This document shows positions 10,701-25,700 of a stretch of 64,000 nucleotides of DNA, in pieces. The notes beneath the pieces were generated by a model that made no database searches, was not told the origin of the DNA, and saw only the letters and a list, made by a program, of their open reading frames with translations. Origin of the DNA: Dendrobium chrysotoxum (Eukaryota; Streptophyta; Magnoliopsida; Asparagales; Orchidaceae); assembly GCA_019925795.1 (NCBI GenBank), contig CM034312.1, positions 26,315,914 to 26,379,913 on the forward strand, given 5' to 3'. The translations under genes and the position numbers were made by a program. Positions within the stretch are counted from its first letter, which is position 1; each line of letters starts with the position of its first letter.

Positions 10701-13700
10701 CACTTTTTGATCTTTATCCTTAATGCACTTCATTAGAACTAAATTTTTACTACTCTTATCCCTTTATTAGGCTAACTTATACATATATCTTTCGTCCTCC
10801 TTAGTATCTAATCTATTATATAAATCATTAAAAGTTAAAATCTTTGCATCGCATATTGCTTTTTTAGACTCCTGACAGGCTTCTTTATATATTTCTCAAT
10901 TATCAGAATTTTTACATCTAAACCAATTTTTATAACAAAGCTCCTTATTTTTAATCTTTTCTTGCACATTTTGATTCCACCACCAACTATTTTTTACTAT
11001 TAAGAGCTTTTCTCTTTGATACTCCAAGCACATCCTTAGTAATATTCTTAATATCACTAGCTACGTTTTCTCACATAACATTAGCTTCCTCATGCACAGA
11101 CAAAAGCTTAAGATCTAGAATCTTACTCTCAAAAATATTTTTGTTAATATTATTTAAATGCCCCATCTAATCCTAGAATAATATTTTACTTTATTTTTTA
11201 TATTATGCCCCTTCATCTTAAAGTACAAAACTTGATATTGGGTACAAAAACTTTCACTTGGGATAACTTTATAATATTTACAATCTAAACGATCTATTTT
11301 TTCTATAAGAAAATAATTGATCTGAGTTTTACTATATCCATTCTTATAAATGATGAGATGCTCATCTCTTATTCGTAAGTGGCAAATTTTGTTCTAGAGT
11401 TTTGCACTGCTCCAATTTAGTCACTTGGCTATTAAAAATTGATCTCAATTGGTCCTTTGATAAATAAACCATTCAAATTGACAAAAAGTGTCGTTGCTTC
11501 ATTTGTCATGGTCATTTGAGGACATTTTAGTAAAAACTAATTCACACTAACTAATTTTTTTTAATTTCTCATCTATATAAAATTAAAACCTAATGCATAA
11601 ACATTACAGGCTCTACGAGGTACAACCAACAACTCGAGATGACCAATGAGACGGACTAGGGCTTGCAAATTGGAGGTGAGCAGAGAACTAGGGCGTGCAA
11701 GTGACGAGCGTCATTGAAGTAGCGTCTCTAATGAAGGAAGTCATGCAAGTAGGATTTAGGGTGTGCGGGCAAATGTTACGGCATCTCAATGATCATAAAA
11801 TATGGCTTTGAGCACAACCAACCAATGTAGCAGCCTTGAGCGTTTAATCTCATCAAGAAGTGTATTATTGGCTTGAAAAGCAAGTAGCTAGCTCGAGAAG
11901 CGTGAAACCTACATGAGAAGCACACAACTGACTCAAGAAGCATGCAAGTACTCCAAAAAGCCTGCCAGCATTCTTAAAGCATGTAAAAACATCGAAAAGT
12001 GTGCAAACACATTGCGTATAAGCATTAATACATTACATGCATCGAGCTAGTCGAATGCACCGAAAAACATTGCGTATTAATACTATTAGTTAGAAGATAA
12101 GTGAGCTTTAGGTGTGTTAGCGTATTAAAATAAAGCTCACTAAACACATTAGAAATTGCTTAGAAATTGATAAAAATTGATATAAGCGTAGTAACAATAA
12201 CTAATGTTTCACTAGATAAGATTTTAAGAATCTCATGATATCAATCTTGCTACGGCAATTAATTACACAATAGAATAACAAGAGCTTAAAATAATTTCAA
12301 ACATAAACTTAAACTTAAATGCTGTAAATTTTAAATCCACCACGTAACATCAAGAAAAGTCACATTGAGTTTCCCCCACTCACGCTCATAGAAATGTTTA
12401 GCAGAAAGAAGATACTAACAATCCTAAAGATGCCACCAAAAGGAATAGAACACCAAGAGTCTTGATCCACGGAAAGGTAGACAGAGAAGAAGATGTGGTT
12501 GGATGTCCGATGATTTGCCACTGTCCGGAGGGTAGTTGTTTGTCAAGGATCTCCGCCAAATTGAAGATGATGCGATCGACGTAGTCGTCTACGGTGTCTT
12601 CTCTCTCCCAGCTGGGCTCGAAGAACGACGACTGAAGAATATCTATCCGACCTTGAGAATTGTAGGTGAAACCATGATCTATTTCGGGGTCGGCCATTCA
12701 ATTGCAAGTTGGAGTGGGGAAGGGTGATGGTCTTCCTTTTCTCTTGGGATAATTTTCATGAGAAAAGGAAATCCAAGGGAAAGGAAGAGAGGGAGAGGGG
12801 CGGCCAAGAGAGGGGAGGGTTTGTTTTTGTGAAGTTAGGGTTAGGGTTTGGAAGAGAGGGAAGTAACTAAAATCTGAAATTAATTTCAGATTTAGTAAAA
12901 TAGGATAGGGAATTTGAAATTTGGATTTCAAAATCAAATTAGGAGTAATAGAAGAAGAGAAGGAGGAGAGAGGGGTTAGAGGGCCGGCGGCATGCATAGG
13001 GGAGAGGGAGTGGAATTGGGAGGGAATTTACTATTTCCCAAATCGTAAGTCTAAATTAGGGAAAAGATCATTAAATCAAATCTAATTTAAAATTAAATTA
13101 GACTTAATTTTAGAAACTTTCCTAATTTAACTCAGGTAGTTTAGGAAAGTATTTGAATTTCAAATTTGAATTTCAAATTGGATTAAAATCTTTTCCAAAT
13201 CAATTTGGCTAATTTAGGCAAGCAATAATGATGATTGAAATCATCATCAAGAGGGCCCAAAGGGGCGGCAGTGGCGGCTAGGGTGCGGGTAGGGTGAAGG
13301 AGGGGCCGGATTTGGGAGGACTAGGCCGGCACTATGGTGAGAGTAGGGAGAGGAGCCGACAGGTGAGGGGGAGGATTGGGTAGTGGCCGGCGGTTGGAGT
13401 ACGAGGAGGGGACGGCCGGCGACCTGAAGCAAGGGGAAAGTCGAACCATGAGCCCGGAGCACCTCCGCGACTGGTGGGTATTGCTCTGCCCACACTTGGG
13501 ACTTCACCACTCAAGAACTCACAAGCTCAGGAGAAGAAAATCAAAATTTTTTTTAAGCAATCGTCAAAAACCTAATACAAGACTATGGACCTCATATATA
13601 GGCCTCAAAGAGAAAAGAAAAGAAAATACAGAAATGCCCTCAGGGCTACAACTCAATACAACTAATCAGCAAGGGTACAATCGTCAAACAGACATAAAAT

Positions 13701-16700
13701 AAACTAATATAAGAAATATATCAAAAATAAAGACTCCTAATCGTAGTCGTTGATCTACGATGCCTCCGGTGATAGACGTTCCGGAATCTCCTGCTGATGT
13801 CCTCATCAAAATGTTTGGAGCCCACAAAAAAAAAAGTATATTTGAGCATAATAGAGGACTTTAAAGTGTTAAAAATAGGGGATTGGAAATTAGCTACACA
13901 AGGGAATCCGATAAGAGCTAAATCAAAGCAACTTGCAGCAACAAAACTAAACAAACAAGTTATACAAAACACTTAAGAACTCATCCAGTTTTCACAGGGA
14001 TAATCTTTGTAGACACGTCAAATCAAACAAAATTTAAAAAAAAATAGACAACTAGAATTGCATCAGAACTCAAAACATCATTGTGTTCATCCCAACACTC
14101 ATATCCTATGTTTTCGAGATGTATAAACTTTCAGATTTTCTTGTTGGCAGGATATTCATCTTTTAACTTCCCAAATGTGCCATATCTAATATTTTGTAGC
14201 AAATATATCTAACATTTTCTACATGATAACAATCTCTGTATGTTGTTGTGGCTTAAACCATACACATTATCCAGCCTTCCTACAATTTCCTAAGGATGCC
14301 ACATTAAGACATGATTATTAGTGCTTAGCTTTTTACTACTTACTATAATTATTGCAAGAATTTCTAGCTCACCACATATCTTCTGCAACGAGAGGAAGAA
14401 GAGTCTACTCATCTAAATTATACTGAAGATTAGAGTGATAAGATAATCATTTCAGAATAAACTCAAGTACCATAAAATGTGAAAGAAATCAATTTTTTAA
14501 ATTGACAATAGTCAAATAAAGTAACAGCTAAATATAGACAAAGAGACAAAATCTCCTAGAAAATATGTAAGATGCAGATGATCTTTCAATCTGATTGAAA
14601 CTCAATAAAGGTAATAACATATTTTGGATTCTTCCCATTACCTTCTGTTTCCTTTTGAATTCTTCCCATGTTACTGTGTGGGATTTATTCAGGCTGGCCA
14701 AACGAGCAGCATGCCACTCTGGTGAATGAAATGTACCATCAACCTGTGACGGTCCTCATTAGAAAATTTCACGTAAATTATTGGGCAGAAGTGTTGATTA
14801 AATACAATTACCCATAAATGGTAAGCAAGATTATTCTGGAAATTTTAAAAGCATTTAAAATGGTGCCAGAAAGCTCATCTGATTATATATGCACCAATTC
14901 TTGTGGAAGATGCATGGAAAAGCAGGCATGCATGAACAAGATATGGCTTGCATATAAACGAGTACAGTCAATCTAGGCATATGAAAAAACCATTGCAAGG
15001 TGAATGCTCACAATCAGAGAGGCGGACATAACCCACACATTTCTTTATGTTAACAACTAAAATAAAAAAGCAATGGCCCAAGTAATTGATGGCATATACC
15101 AGCAGGTCATTACAGCACAAAAAAACCAAATATCATCTTAAAATCGGAAGCCTTGAAAACTTTACTACTTAGCGTTAAGTGGTTAGTATAGTGAAGTTCA
15201 ATCACTTGGCAATGTATATATTGAATATAGCAATACCAGAAGAAGTCACTGCCTTGAAGAACAAGGTAATACCAGACGGCATGGGATGTTGAATGATAAG
15301 AAGCTTAACAATAAACTAATACACATAAAGGACAAGGAAGAACCACACAAAAATAATCCCGAGTTCTCCTTACTTGTTATAAGAATACGAAAAAAAATGC
15401 ACAGCTGCACCATCAAAAGGTAGCAAACATTATCATTATTCATCTGATAGATCTTCGAATGAAAACCATAAATAAATAAATAAATATTATTTCCCAAGAA
15501 CTATGTCAGTTTTGTTAAAAGATGGGCTTGGGGCTCACCTTGGAACTTAGGCGAGGTAATATGATGGAATAATGCCTCACATACCTCTTAGGTGGGCATC
15601 ATTACTAAAGCAAGCTTAGACGAGCTGCGATCATTTGTCTTAAAGCGCCAGCAGTGAGCCAGACGTCTCTCTTTGATGTAAGAAATGTGTGCTAATACTT
15701 CAAGTGTTGAAAATAAGTTTATTTTTTATGATTATGGCTTGACAATGAATGATAGGAATAAAGCATCAAGAGTAGGAGAAACAAGCATGTTCCTTGGAAA
15801 CAAGTTCATCAAATATAGATGCAAAAACTTCAGTTCTACAGTTTCAAATCTTGAAGATGAGGAGCATCAGTAAAAAAAATAAAAGATGAGATAAAGGGCT
15901 ATTGATATGGTGATAGAGAATGGATATACATTATAATGAAGATTAGATTATTGCCTGTGAATGTTGCAAACTTGAGTAGTTTATCTAAAACTAGTTTGCA
16001 ATAATCTATTTAATAAGATTTGTGAACTTAAAGCACAGTAGAAGTTAAAATTCATAATTTTTTTAACATAATTTAATATGATGTTGATATTTTATACTCC
16101 TGAAAGTATTACTTATAATTGAAGCAAATTTATAATCGATATAACTATCTAGTTTTAGCACTCTACATATCAGAATGAGTGCCTATGATGGTGTTTTAAC
16201 ACCACAAACAACAACAATACAACAACAACAACAATAACAAGCCTTTGTCCCACTACGTGGGGTCGGCAACATGAATCCTTTTTCTCCATTGTGTCCGGTT
16301 CAAAGTCAAATTCTCGTTTAAATCTAATAGAGAAAGATCATTTCTAATATTTTCTAACCAAGTCTTTTTAGGTCTACCTCTACCTTTCTTAACATAAGTC
16401 AAATCTAATACCTCTACTTTCCTAACTGGGTCATCGGAAGGCCGCCGTTTTATGTGACCAAACCATCTAAGGCGACTCTCTCTAATCTTATCCTCCACTG
16501 GAGCTACTCCAACCTTTTCACGTATATGCTCATTTCGTATCCTGTCTCTAAGAGTAAATCCACTCATCCACCTAAGCATCCTCATCTCCGCAACACATAA
16601 CTTAGTATTATGCTTCTCTTTTAATGGCCAACATTCTGCACCATAAAGCATTGCAGGTCTCACCACCATCTTATAGAATTTTCCCTTAAGTTTAAGGGGG

Positions 16701-19700
16701 ACTTTTCTATCACACAACAAGCCCGATGCATTCCTCCACTTCAACCATCCAACTTGAATTCTACTGATAACATCCCCATCTATTTCACCATCACTCTGAA
16801 CAATAGATCCAAGATATCTAAAACGTGTACTCTTATTAATGACTTGATCGCCCAAAGTCACAATCCCCTCACTAGGTCTATTACTGCTAAAATTACACTC
16901 CATATATTCAGTTTTAGATCTACTCAAGCGAAAACCTTTAGACTCTAAGGTTGATCTCCAGACTTCAAGTTTACCTTCAACTCCCTCTTTAGTCTTGTCA
17001 ACAAGAAGAATATCATCAGCAAAAAGCATACACCAGGGTACATCCTCTTGTAAATGTCTAGTGAGAACATCCATGACTAACGCGAAAAGATATGGGCTTA
17101 AAGCTGATCCTTGATGTAATCCAACCGAAATAGGGAAATACTTGGTCAAACCACCTTGTGTTTGAACACAAGTAGTAGCTCCTTCATACATATCTTTAAT
17201 GATTTGAATATAAGCATTATTAACTCCTTTCTTTTCAAGAACCCTCCATAGCCAACATTCTGCACCACAAACATGGAGAAAATATGCAGCCTTGGGTGCA
17301 CCTGGCGCTTTTGAAAAAAATTGAACTACATGTATGCACACAAAAATATGTTCCGCTTACCCTAGTTTTCAAACTTATAGATTGGATCCACACCCAATGA
17401 AATGGAGATTAACCATACACAACCCAATTGCAATATCAAGACAAACAAAAAAAAAGACATACCTAGAGCATGAATCCTGCCAACAAATGCAGAATTTAGG
17501 AAGGGTAGATTTGAACAATGAAGGCAACCTCAATCAATGTCATTTCTTGCAAACTGGATCTCCATAAATGAAATCAATCACACGCTAAATGTCATTATGT
17601 GTGATGATTGTTTGACACTTACAATTTTAACGCCAAGACCAATCAACTATTTGATTTTGGACAAGTGGTTCTTAAGATACAAGGAGAATGATAAATGAGT
17701 TTGATATGCATAAGATATCAGGAGAAGAATCAACAAGTTTGAGTTTATAAATGCCTCTTCTACACATGTTTTCCAACACATCACATATATATTTTAGTTT
17801 TCTTGAAATGCTTGACAAATAGGCAAGAAATCTTAGAATTCATTAAATTTGGCCTTTAACTTCTTTCTGTTCATAGTATCTGATGCCATTTGCAAGAACA
17901 TAGTATGATTACTAGCCTACAACAACAACAACATTAAGCCATTATCCCACTAGGTCGGCTACATGAATCTTTTTTCTCCGTTGTGTCATGTTAAGAGACA
18001 AATTCTCATTTAAATTTAATAAAGAAATGTCATTTCTAATATTTTCTAAACAGTTAGGTTTACATCTACCTTTCTTAACATAAGTCAAATCTAATATATC
18101 TACCATCCAAACCGGGTCATCGGAAGACCGACGTTTCATATGACCAAACCATCTAAGGCGACTCTCTCTAATCTTATCAGCCACTGGAGCTACTACAACC
18201 TTTTCACGTATATGCTCGTTTTGTATTCTGTCTCTAAAAGTAAAGCCACTCATCCACCGGAGCATCCTCATCTCTATAAAACTTAACTTAATATTATGCT
18301 TCTCTTTTAGTCGCCATCATTATGCACCATAAAGCATTGTAGGTCTTACCATCTTATAGAATTTTCCTTTAGTTTAATGGGTACTTTTCTATCACACAAC
18401 AAGCCCAATGCATTCCTCCACTTCAACCATCCAACTTAAATTTTACTAATAATATCCTCATCTACTTCACCATCACTCTGAACAATAGATCCAATATATC
18501 TAAAACGTATATTCTTATTAATGATTTGATCGCCCAAAGTTTCAATACCCCCACTAGATCTATTACTATTAATGGTACAGTCCATATATTCAATTTTAGA
18601 TCTACTTAAAAGAAAATCTTTAGACTCTAAGGTTGACCTCCATAATTCAAGTTTACTTTCAACTCCCTCTCTAGTCTTATCAACATGAAAAATATCATCA
18701 GCAAAAAGTATATACCAGGATACATCCTCTTGCAAATGTCTAGTAAAAACATCCTTTGACTAAAACAAAATAATATGGGCTTAAGGATGATTCTTGATGT
18801 AATCCAATTGAAATAGGAAAATACTTGATCAAACCACCTTGAGTTTGAACACAAGTAATAGCTCCTGCATATATATCCTTAATGACTTAATATAAGTATT
18901 ATTAACCCCTTTCTTTTCTAGAACTCTCCATTGCATTTCTCTTGAAACTTTATCATCTATTTTCTCTAAATCAATAAATATCATATGTAAATCATCATTA
19001 TTCTCTCTATACTTCTCCATCAAACCTCTCAATAAATATATAGCTTCCATGGTAGACCTACCCTGCATAAATCCAATTTAATTTTGAGAAACATTAGTAT
19101 CTCGTCGCAACCTATGCTCCATAACTCTCTCCCATGATTTTAAAGTATGACACATTAACTTAAATCATCTATAATTCACACAATCTTGTGCATCACCTTT
19201 ATTCTTAAAACTAGGAATCAACACACTCATTTGCCACTCATCTAGCATTTTTTTTATCCTCAAAATAATATTAAAAAGTTTAATAAGCCAAGAAATGTCT
19301 TCATCTCTTAAGCATTTCCACACCTCTATTGAAATATCATTAGGTCCAACAGCTTTTCCCCACTTCATTTTCTTTAAAGTCTTTTTAACTTCGATTTTAT
19401 TAATACGCCTATAAAAACAAAATTCTCTATTTTCATTTTGGGTGCTAAGGTCACTAAAGTCAATCTTATTCTTACAATTTTTATTGAAAAGCTTAGCATA
19501 ATATCTCATCCATCTTTGTTGAATATCCTCTTCTAATAAAGCATTTTTGATCTTCATCTTTAATGCACTTCACTTGAATTAAATTTTTACTACTCGCATC
19601 TCTTTGTTTGGCTAACTTATACATATATCTTTCGTCCTCCTTAGCATTTAAACTATTATATCAATCATTAAAAGCTAAAATCTTTGCATCACATATAACT

Positions 19701-22700
19701 TTCATAAACTCCTTATAAGCCTATTTATATATTCCCTAAATTTTAGAGTTTTTACATCTAAACCCATTTTTACAATAAAGCTTCTTATTTTTTATTTTTT
19801 CTTTCGCCCTCCTTAGCATTTAAACTATTATATCAATCATTAAAAGCTAAAATCTTTGCATCACATATAACTTTCTTAAACTCCTTATAAGCCTATTTAT
19901 ATATTCCCCAAATTTTAGAGTTTTTACATCTAAACCCATTTTTACAATAAAGCTTCTTATTTTTTATTTTTTCTTGCACATTTTAATTCCACCACCAACA
20001 ATTTTTACTATAAGGAGCTTTTTCTTTCGATACTTCAAGCATATCCTTTATAACTTTCTTAATATCACTAGCTACTTTTTCCCACATAACATTAACTTCC
20101 TCATGCATAGATAAAATCTTAAGATTTAGAATCTTACTAGCAAAAATATTTTTGTTAATGTTCTTTAAATACCCCAATCTAATCCTAAAATAATATTTTA
20201 TTTTATTTTTATATTCTGTCCCCTCATCTTAAAGTCTAAAACTAATAAGCGATGATGGATACATAAACATTCACTTGAAATAACTTTACAATCTTTGCAA
20301 TCTAAACGATCTATTTTTTTATAAGAAAATAAGCAATCTGAGTTTTACTATATCCATTCTTATAAGTATTGATATGCTCATCTTTTTCTTAAATAAGGTA
20401 TTAACAATTACAAATCCATAAGCTAGACCAAAATCTAACTAGCCTGCAAAAACATAATCAACTCAAGGCATCATTTTGGCACCAAAATATGCAATCGGAC
20501 ATTATACCAATTTTGAAAACATACAAATACATGACTAACTAAAAAATGAACTGCCAAAAAAGATGAACTCCTAGACTTCCCTCAAAGATCTTCACTAAAA
20601 GTCAAACTCCAGATCCATCAAGTATTAACATTTATAGTAAATATTTTTTGTCCTTTTATTTGATTATTTTAAAGTTTAGAATCCAAAGCTTACCTTAATT
20701 GATCCTCTAGAAATCATCCATTAACCATAACTTCCTACCACATTTAAATTGTGTTGATGAAAATGCATGTTCATTTCAAGATGAGAAAAAAAAAACTAGT
20801 AAAAAATCAATATAAGAGGTGAAATTGAAGTAATGCTCATTTTTTCATATATATATATATATATATTAGGCCTTCAAAAGGCTTCAAAAGGGGGACAAAA
20901 CAACCAAGATTTCCATTAAAAAATGTTTACATGAAATTAGGATTGGCAATTTTGTTCGAAACACACTGAGTCAATTCAAAATTGACTATGAAATTCAGTT
21001 TAGTTATGGTTAGTCACTCAACTTGAGCCCTTTTTTAGTCAATTTTGAGCCAACTATCCCTTGTTTAAAATATGATTTGAAATGACAAAAAAAATAAATT
21101 TTATTAATATTTTAGACTAATTGCGCTTTCAACAAGTGACTCAATGGTTAAATTCTAATCTCACCAACTCTGAGTCCAGCTATTTTGAGTCTAGTACAGC
21201 TCCCTTGAACTTGACTAGATGCCAGCCCAACATGAAATTGATGAAGTAACTAGAAAGATGTCAAGTCGTACAAAAATATGGTAAGTTAATATTAAAAACT
21301 CAATCATGGAGTGTACTGCCACTCAAAATCTTGATTATAAGCTATTCATTTATGTGTTGTTGTTATTTCCGTGCATGCACAATTCTCCTTCACTTCAACA
21401 AGAAGCGTTGCTCTTCATTTTAATTTCTTATGATATCTTTTGCATAGAGATAAGATGGAGTCCTTTTTAAAATTTTGTTATGATAAGAATGATGCTCGTA
21501 TTAACTTGGTTTTGTCTTGTTTGGATCAGAAGACCTCCTGTTAAGTTGTTAGTATTTCTTGTTCCTCTACATGATGAATTGAAAAATATTGCTTTATTTG
21601 CTGAAATTAGAGGCCCGAAAAGGCCATCACATTGGTGATCTTTCATGGATGAGTTCTTGTCCTTGTCCAACAACTGCATTTCATTATCACACCAACTTAT
21701 TCGACATAAGTTGTGCTTGAAAGTGGTGTGAATTATAGAAGTAAACATTATAGCTTTCCATAAGTTGTGATCTACACAGCACTTTTTCCAAGTGTTTTGT
21801 AGTACATAATTATCCTAGATATTAAGGTCTCAAAAAGGGGCTCACATTGGTTATCTAACATAACTTCAAGGAGTTCTTATTATTATCTAACAACCCTACA
21901 TTTTCTTATTGCACTGATTTATTCTTGGAGGCACAATATCTATACAAAAGTATGTGTAGATCATAGAAGTTCACTTTATCGGTTTTGGTAAGGTGCAATC
22001 TATATAACACCTTTAGCTAGTGTTTTAACAAACATAATTGTCTTAGATACTTGTAATAAAAGATTTAAAGATGAATTATATAAAATTGCAATTAGACAAA
22101 CTAATATTATATGAATTCAAATGTTTGGGAAAAAGAATTTGTAAATAGCTAAATTGATCATGAAAGAAATGAAAATGTCATGATGAATGCATGACAAAAA
22201 CTCGAAAAAAATAGATCGAGAGATAATTATATTAAAGGACCATGAGAAATATAGTTTAGTTTGAGCATTCATAAAAGGGGGTAGAAGATACACCAATAAA
22301 ATGGATACATAAATTTAATATGAAAAAAAAAGAAAGAAAAATGGTTCAACCAAAAATAAAATGGATTGAAGTTGTGTAAAAAAAAATTGCATAAAATAAG
22401 TTCATATATCTTGCAACATTTCTCAATATGAAACAATGGAAAATGGGTATTGCTAAAGCCAACTATAAATAGTTGGGATAAGACTAACAATATAGCCATA
22501 GTGTTAATCATGTAATTGTATTGTAAGTCTGTAATCGATAGCTCTCTGGTCAATCAAAAGTCATATCTAATGATAGTGAATCCTCCATCATGCATCCCTT
22601 TAAAACCCCCAATACACCTTTAATAAAAGTAATTATTCCTTAAAACACGTCAAATCAATTCTTATAATACTCAATCATATGCATCCTCAGGATCAATACA

Positions 22701-25700
22701 AATCATATAAGACCTTTTTTTTCGAGGGAGCGGCTTGCTTCCTCGGGTTGTAGCATGCTTCTGAGGCTACAATACACTTCTTGAGGCAATGGCATGCTTC
22801 GTAGGAAAGTTGAATCATTTTTTATACAACGGCATGCTTCTTGAGGCAACATACTTACATTTAGTAATTACATATTTTAGGCATGTGATATTTTAAAAAA
22901 TTTATATTTGAGTACTTTGCACGAGCGTTTGCCATTAAAATATGCACAATTTTTCATTTTTTAAATTTTAAAAGGATCACCTTCTATCCATTTGTGTGTT
23001 TGTGTTGCGGATCTTATGGCATTGAATACGAATTAAAAATTTTTCATATTTTTCTCACAATCAAAATTTCATTTTTGTGTAATTATAATTTAGTGTAGTG
23101 GGTCCCTTGCAAAAATTAGGTTTTAGTTGCAAATAGGCGATATGTTGTTTAATTCATCTCAATTTATTCAAATTCTCTTTAATATAGTCTATAGAATATG
23201 TGCGTTCAGTTGAAGTCAAAAAGTCATATTCTAGTGTGTAGGTGAGTTGTCCTGCTCAGTAAAAGTTTCATGTTTACATTTGATTCTTTTCATTCAAAAC
23301 AAAGAATTTTTTAATTTTAATTTATTTATTTTTATTAAATTTTCATTTCATTGTGTTTCGATCCATCATGTCATTTTAGTTGTTCTATATTAAAAATGAA
23401 ATCAATTCTCACATACCAATATAATGCCAATTACCTTCTTCCATAATCTCATTGTAGAGCTAACGAGCTTAATACCTCCAAAACTATCATTTTCAGCATC
23501 TCTTTTATTCTTTAATATTGATACAAATATAGTTCTTCAATCATTTGACATCATCTTAGAGGCAACATGATTGCAAGTATTAGAGACATAAACCAAAAGA
23601 AATATATAAGCATTGATTTTTTAGATATTTGGTATGAAGTAAAATTGATGCAAAATATTTTTTAAGGAATTTAGAATATTCCTAAGGTATATTTTTTATA
23701 AATTTTAGATTCACTCAAATTGGGCAAATTCCAGCAAATTGGGAAAATTCCAATTATGTGACCTTGAGCTTACAATCCTTCCACCAAAACCCCGGCCTTT
23801 ATTGGTGGAAGGACGGTAAGCTAATGTTGAACCCTCCACCAATGACCTTGAGCTTACAATCCTTCCACCACAACCCCAATTATAGAATCTTGAGCATTTA
23901 CGACCCCAACCTCCCTAATCACATTGATGTTGACCCCTCATCTACCACCCCTCCACATGTGACTATGCGCTCCCCAATCTAACAATGTTGAACCCTCCTT
24001 CGCTGCTCCCAGACCTACGACCTGACCTCCCCACTCACACCAACCCTGACTGCATTACGCCTAACCTAGAAAACCCTAATCTCCACAATTATGCTGATGT
24101 TGATCCTACCTACACCACCCCCGCACTTACAATGTTGACCTCCTCAATCATGCCAACTTCACCTCTATTACCCCTAACCTAGCCAACCTTGACCTACCCG
24201 GTTACACCATCATCGATCAAACCTCTGTCGCCCCAACCTTGCTGCTCCCACCATCCCCATTACTGATAGAAGAGGGAAAAAGGGAATTTTTATGTATTTG
24301 AAATGCATCCTTACAAAAATATAAAATTATTTATCAATATTTAATTTACATTCAAACAAACTATTCCTTAAATTTAGCATACATTACATTCCTTTTAATT
24401 TTGCATTTCTAAAATACATGCATTTTAAAATTTAAATACATTCAACCAAACAACCCTTTAGTAGTAAATATTTCCATATAAGGTTTTCCTAACCAAACTA
24501 CTCTTACATCTCACATAACTCTCAAAATTCTGATAAGTATTTCATATGGACCAAAGATTTTATCTTTATGCATCTTCTTCAAACAAAACTCAACTTCAAA
24601 TTTGGGAACATGTAAGATATATCATTTTCATGTTCAATACGCAAATCAAAAAATACTTCCACTAAAAATCATATTTAATCATTTTTCATAATAACATTTT
24701 CAATATTTATTGATGTTTTCATTTTTAAGATTTTGTCCTCTTCACTTTTATACATCTAACTTGATCACATTCAATAGATCTCTCTTCTGCCTAACTATTT
24801 TACATATTGCATTTTCCCTTTACTTATATCTTGCCTATTCTATAAACCATCAATTGCTTTAGCTCTTGCTTTGCTTCCTATCTTTTTTGCAAGAATTCTA
24901 ATTTCTCTACAATTATTAAAATCAATAGAAGTATTATTATTTCTCATTCATGGAAAGCAATTTTGTTAGTGTAAAAGCGTACTTGCTTGCTCAACACTAT
25001 GTCCTAGCTTCTGTGTTATTTATTTCTATACTCCTATAAAACATCTATGTCAATCTTCTTAATGCAACTAAACATCTAATCCACATCAAATTCTATTCAA
25101 CCGTAAAATCTCATTTTAGAATTTTTAACAACATATCTTGAAAACATAACAACGCTCATCTTTATATTCTACCATTTTATTCAAAGGAAATTATTTCTTT
25201 TGATTAATTTTTTTTATATGCAAAAGTACATCTATAATTAATAATCTATTCTATCATTAAACTTTCAGCTAGAATAACCTTATAGGTTTCGTAAAGAAAC
25301 AAATTCCTTTCTTTTATGTTTAAAAAAAAGTTCATCTGCTACTGGGGCCTCTTCTTGTTTCATAGAGGATGCATTTCTCCTTGAAAGACCATATGCTACC
25401 ATAAAATCAGGTATAATCTTATTAATATCGATTGGCGATGGCAGTGTAGCACACGTGTGGCACACTCCCAAGTCCCAACAATCCAAGACTCACCAACAAA
25501 ATGTAATGGTATATATATTATGAATGGCAGTCTCAATAAGGACAGAGCCCAAGCACCTTTTCCCCATTACGTCAACAATTTAGCTCCCGCTTGACAAGCT
25601 GTTCGATTTATTTTTATTTGAAACAAAAAGTAACATAGAAATCAGCACAATATTAATACTTTAATTCATATGGTTCTGTTAATGAACGTAAAGATTATAG

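Larger units (their letters stand above)
8036..11375 (-). mobile_element. RTE-type LINE remnant A, split by a Mutator-like element
   Basis: Minus-strand LINE. From high to low coordinates: the end of the endonuclease domain (KNGYSKTQI-YF near 11330, with the later TQ...L motif), a linker, then reverse transcriptase and the C-terminal region to about 8040. The 9419-10547 insert lies between the linker and the RT. Its 5' truncation falls near the same place as in LINE B. It lies in host intron 2, in sense with the host gene. Confidence 0.85.

Noticed and set aside
13247..13510. Pro-rich 87-codon minus-strand ORF (and its overlap 13332-13514)
   Set aside because: GC-rich sequence with low stop density; no domain and two overlapping frames are equally open.
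17334..17567. 77-codon plus-strand ORF next to LINE C
   Set aside because: No domain; chance ORF in intronic sequence.
25280..25486. 68-codon minus-strand ORF
   Set aside because: No recognisable motif, AT-rich setting in intron 1, no promoter or splice support.
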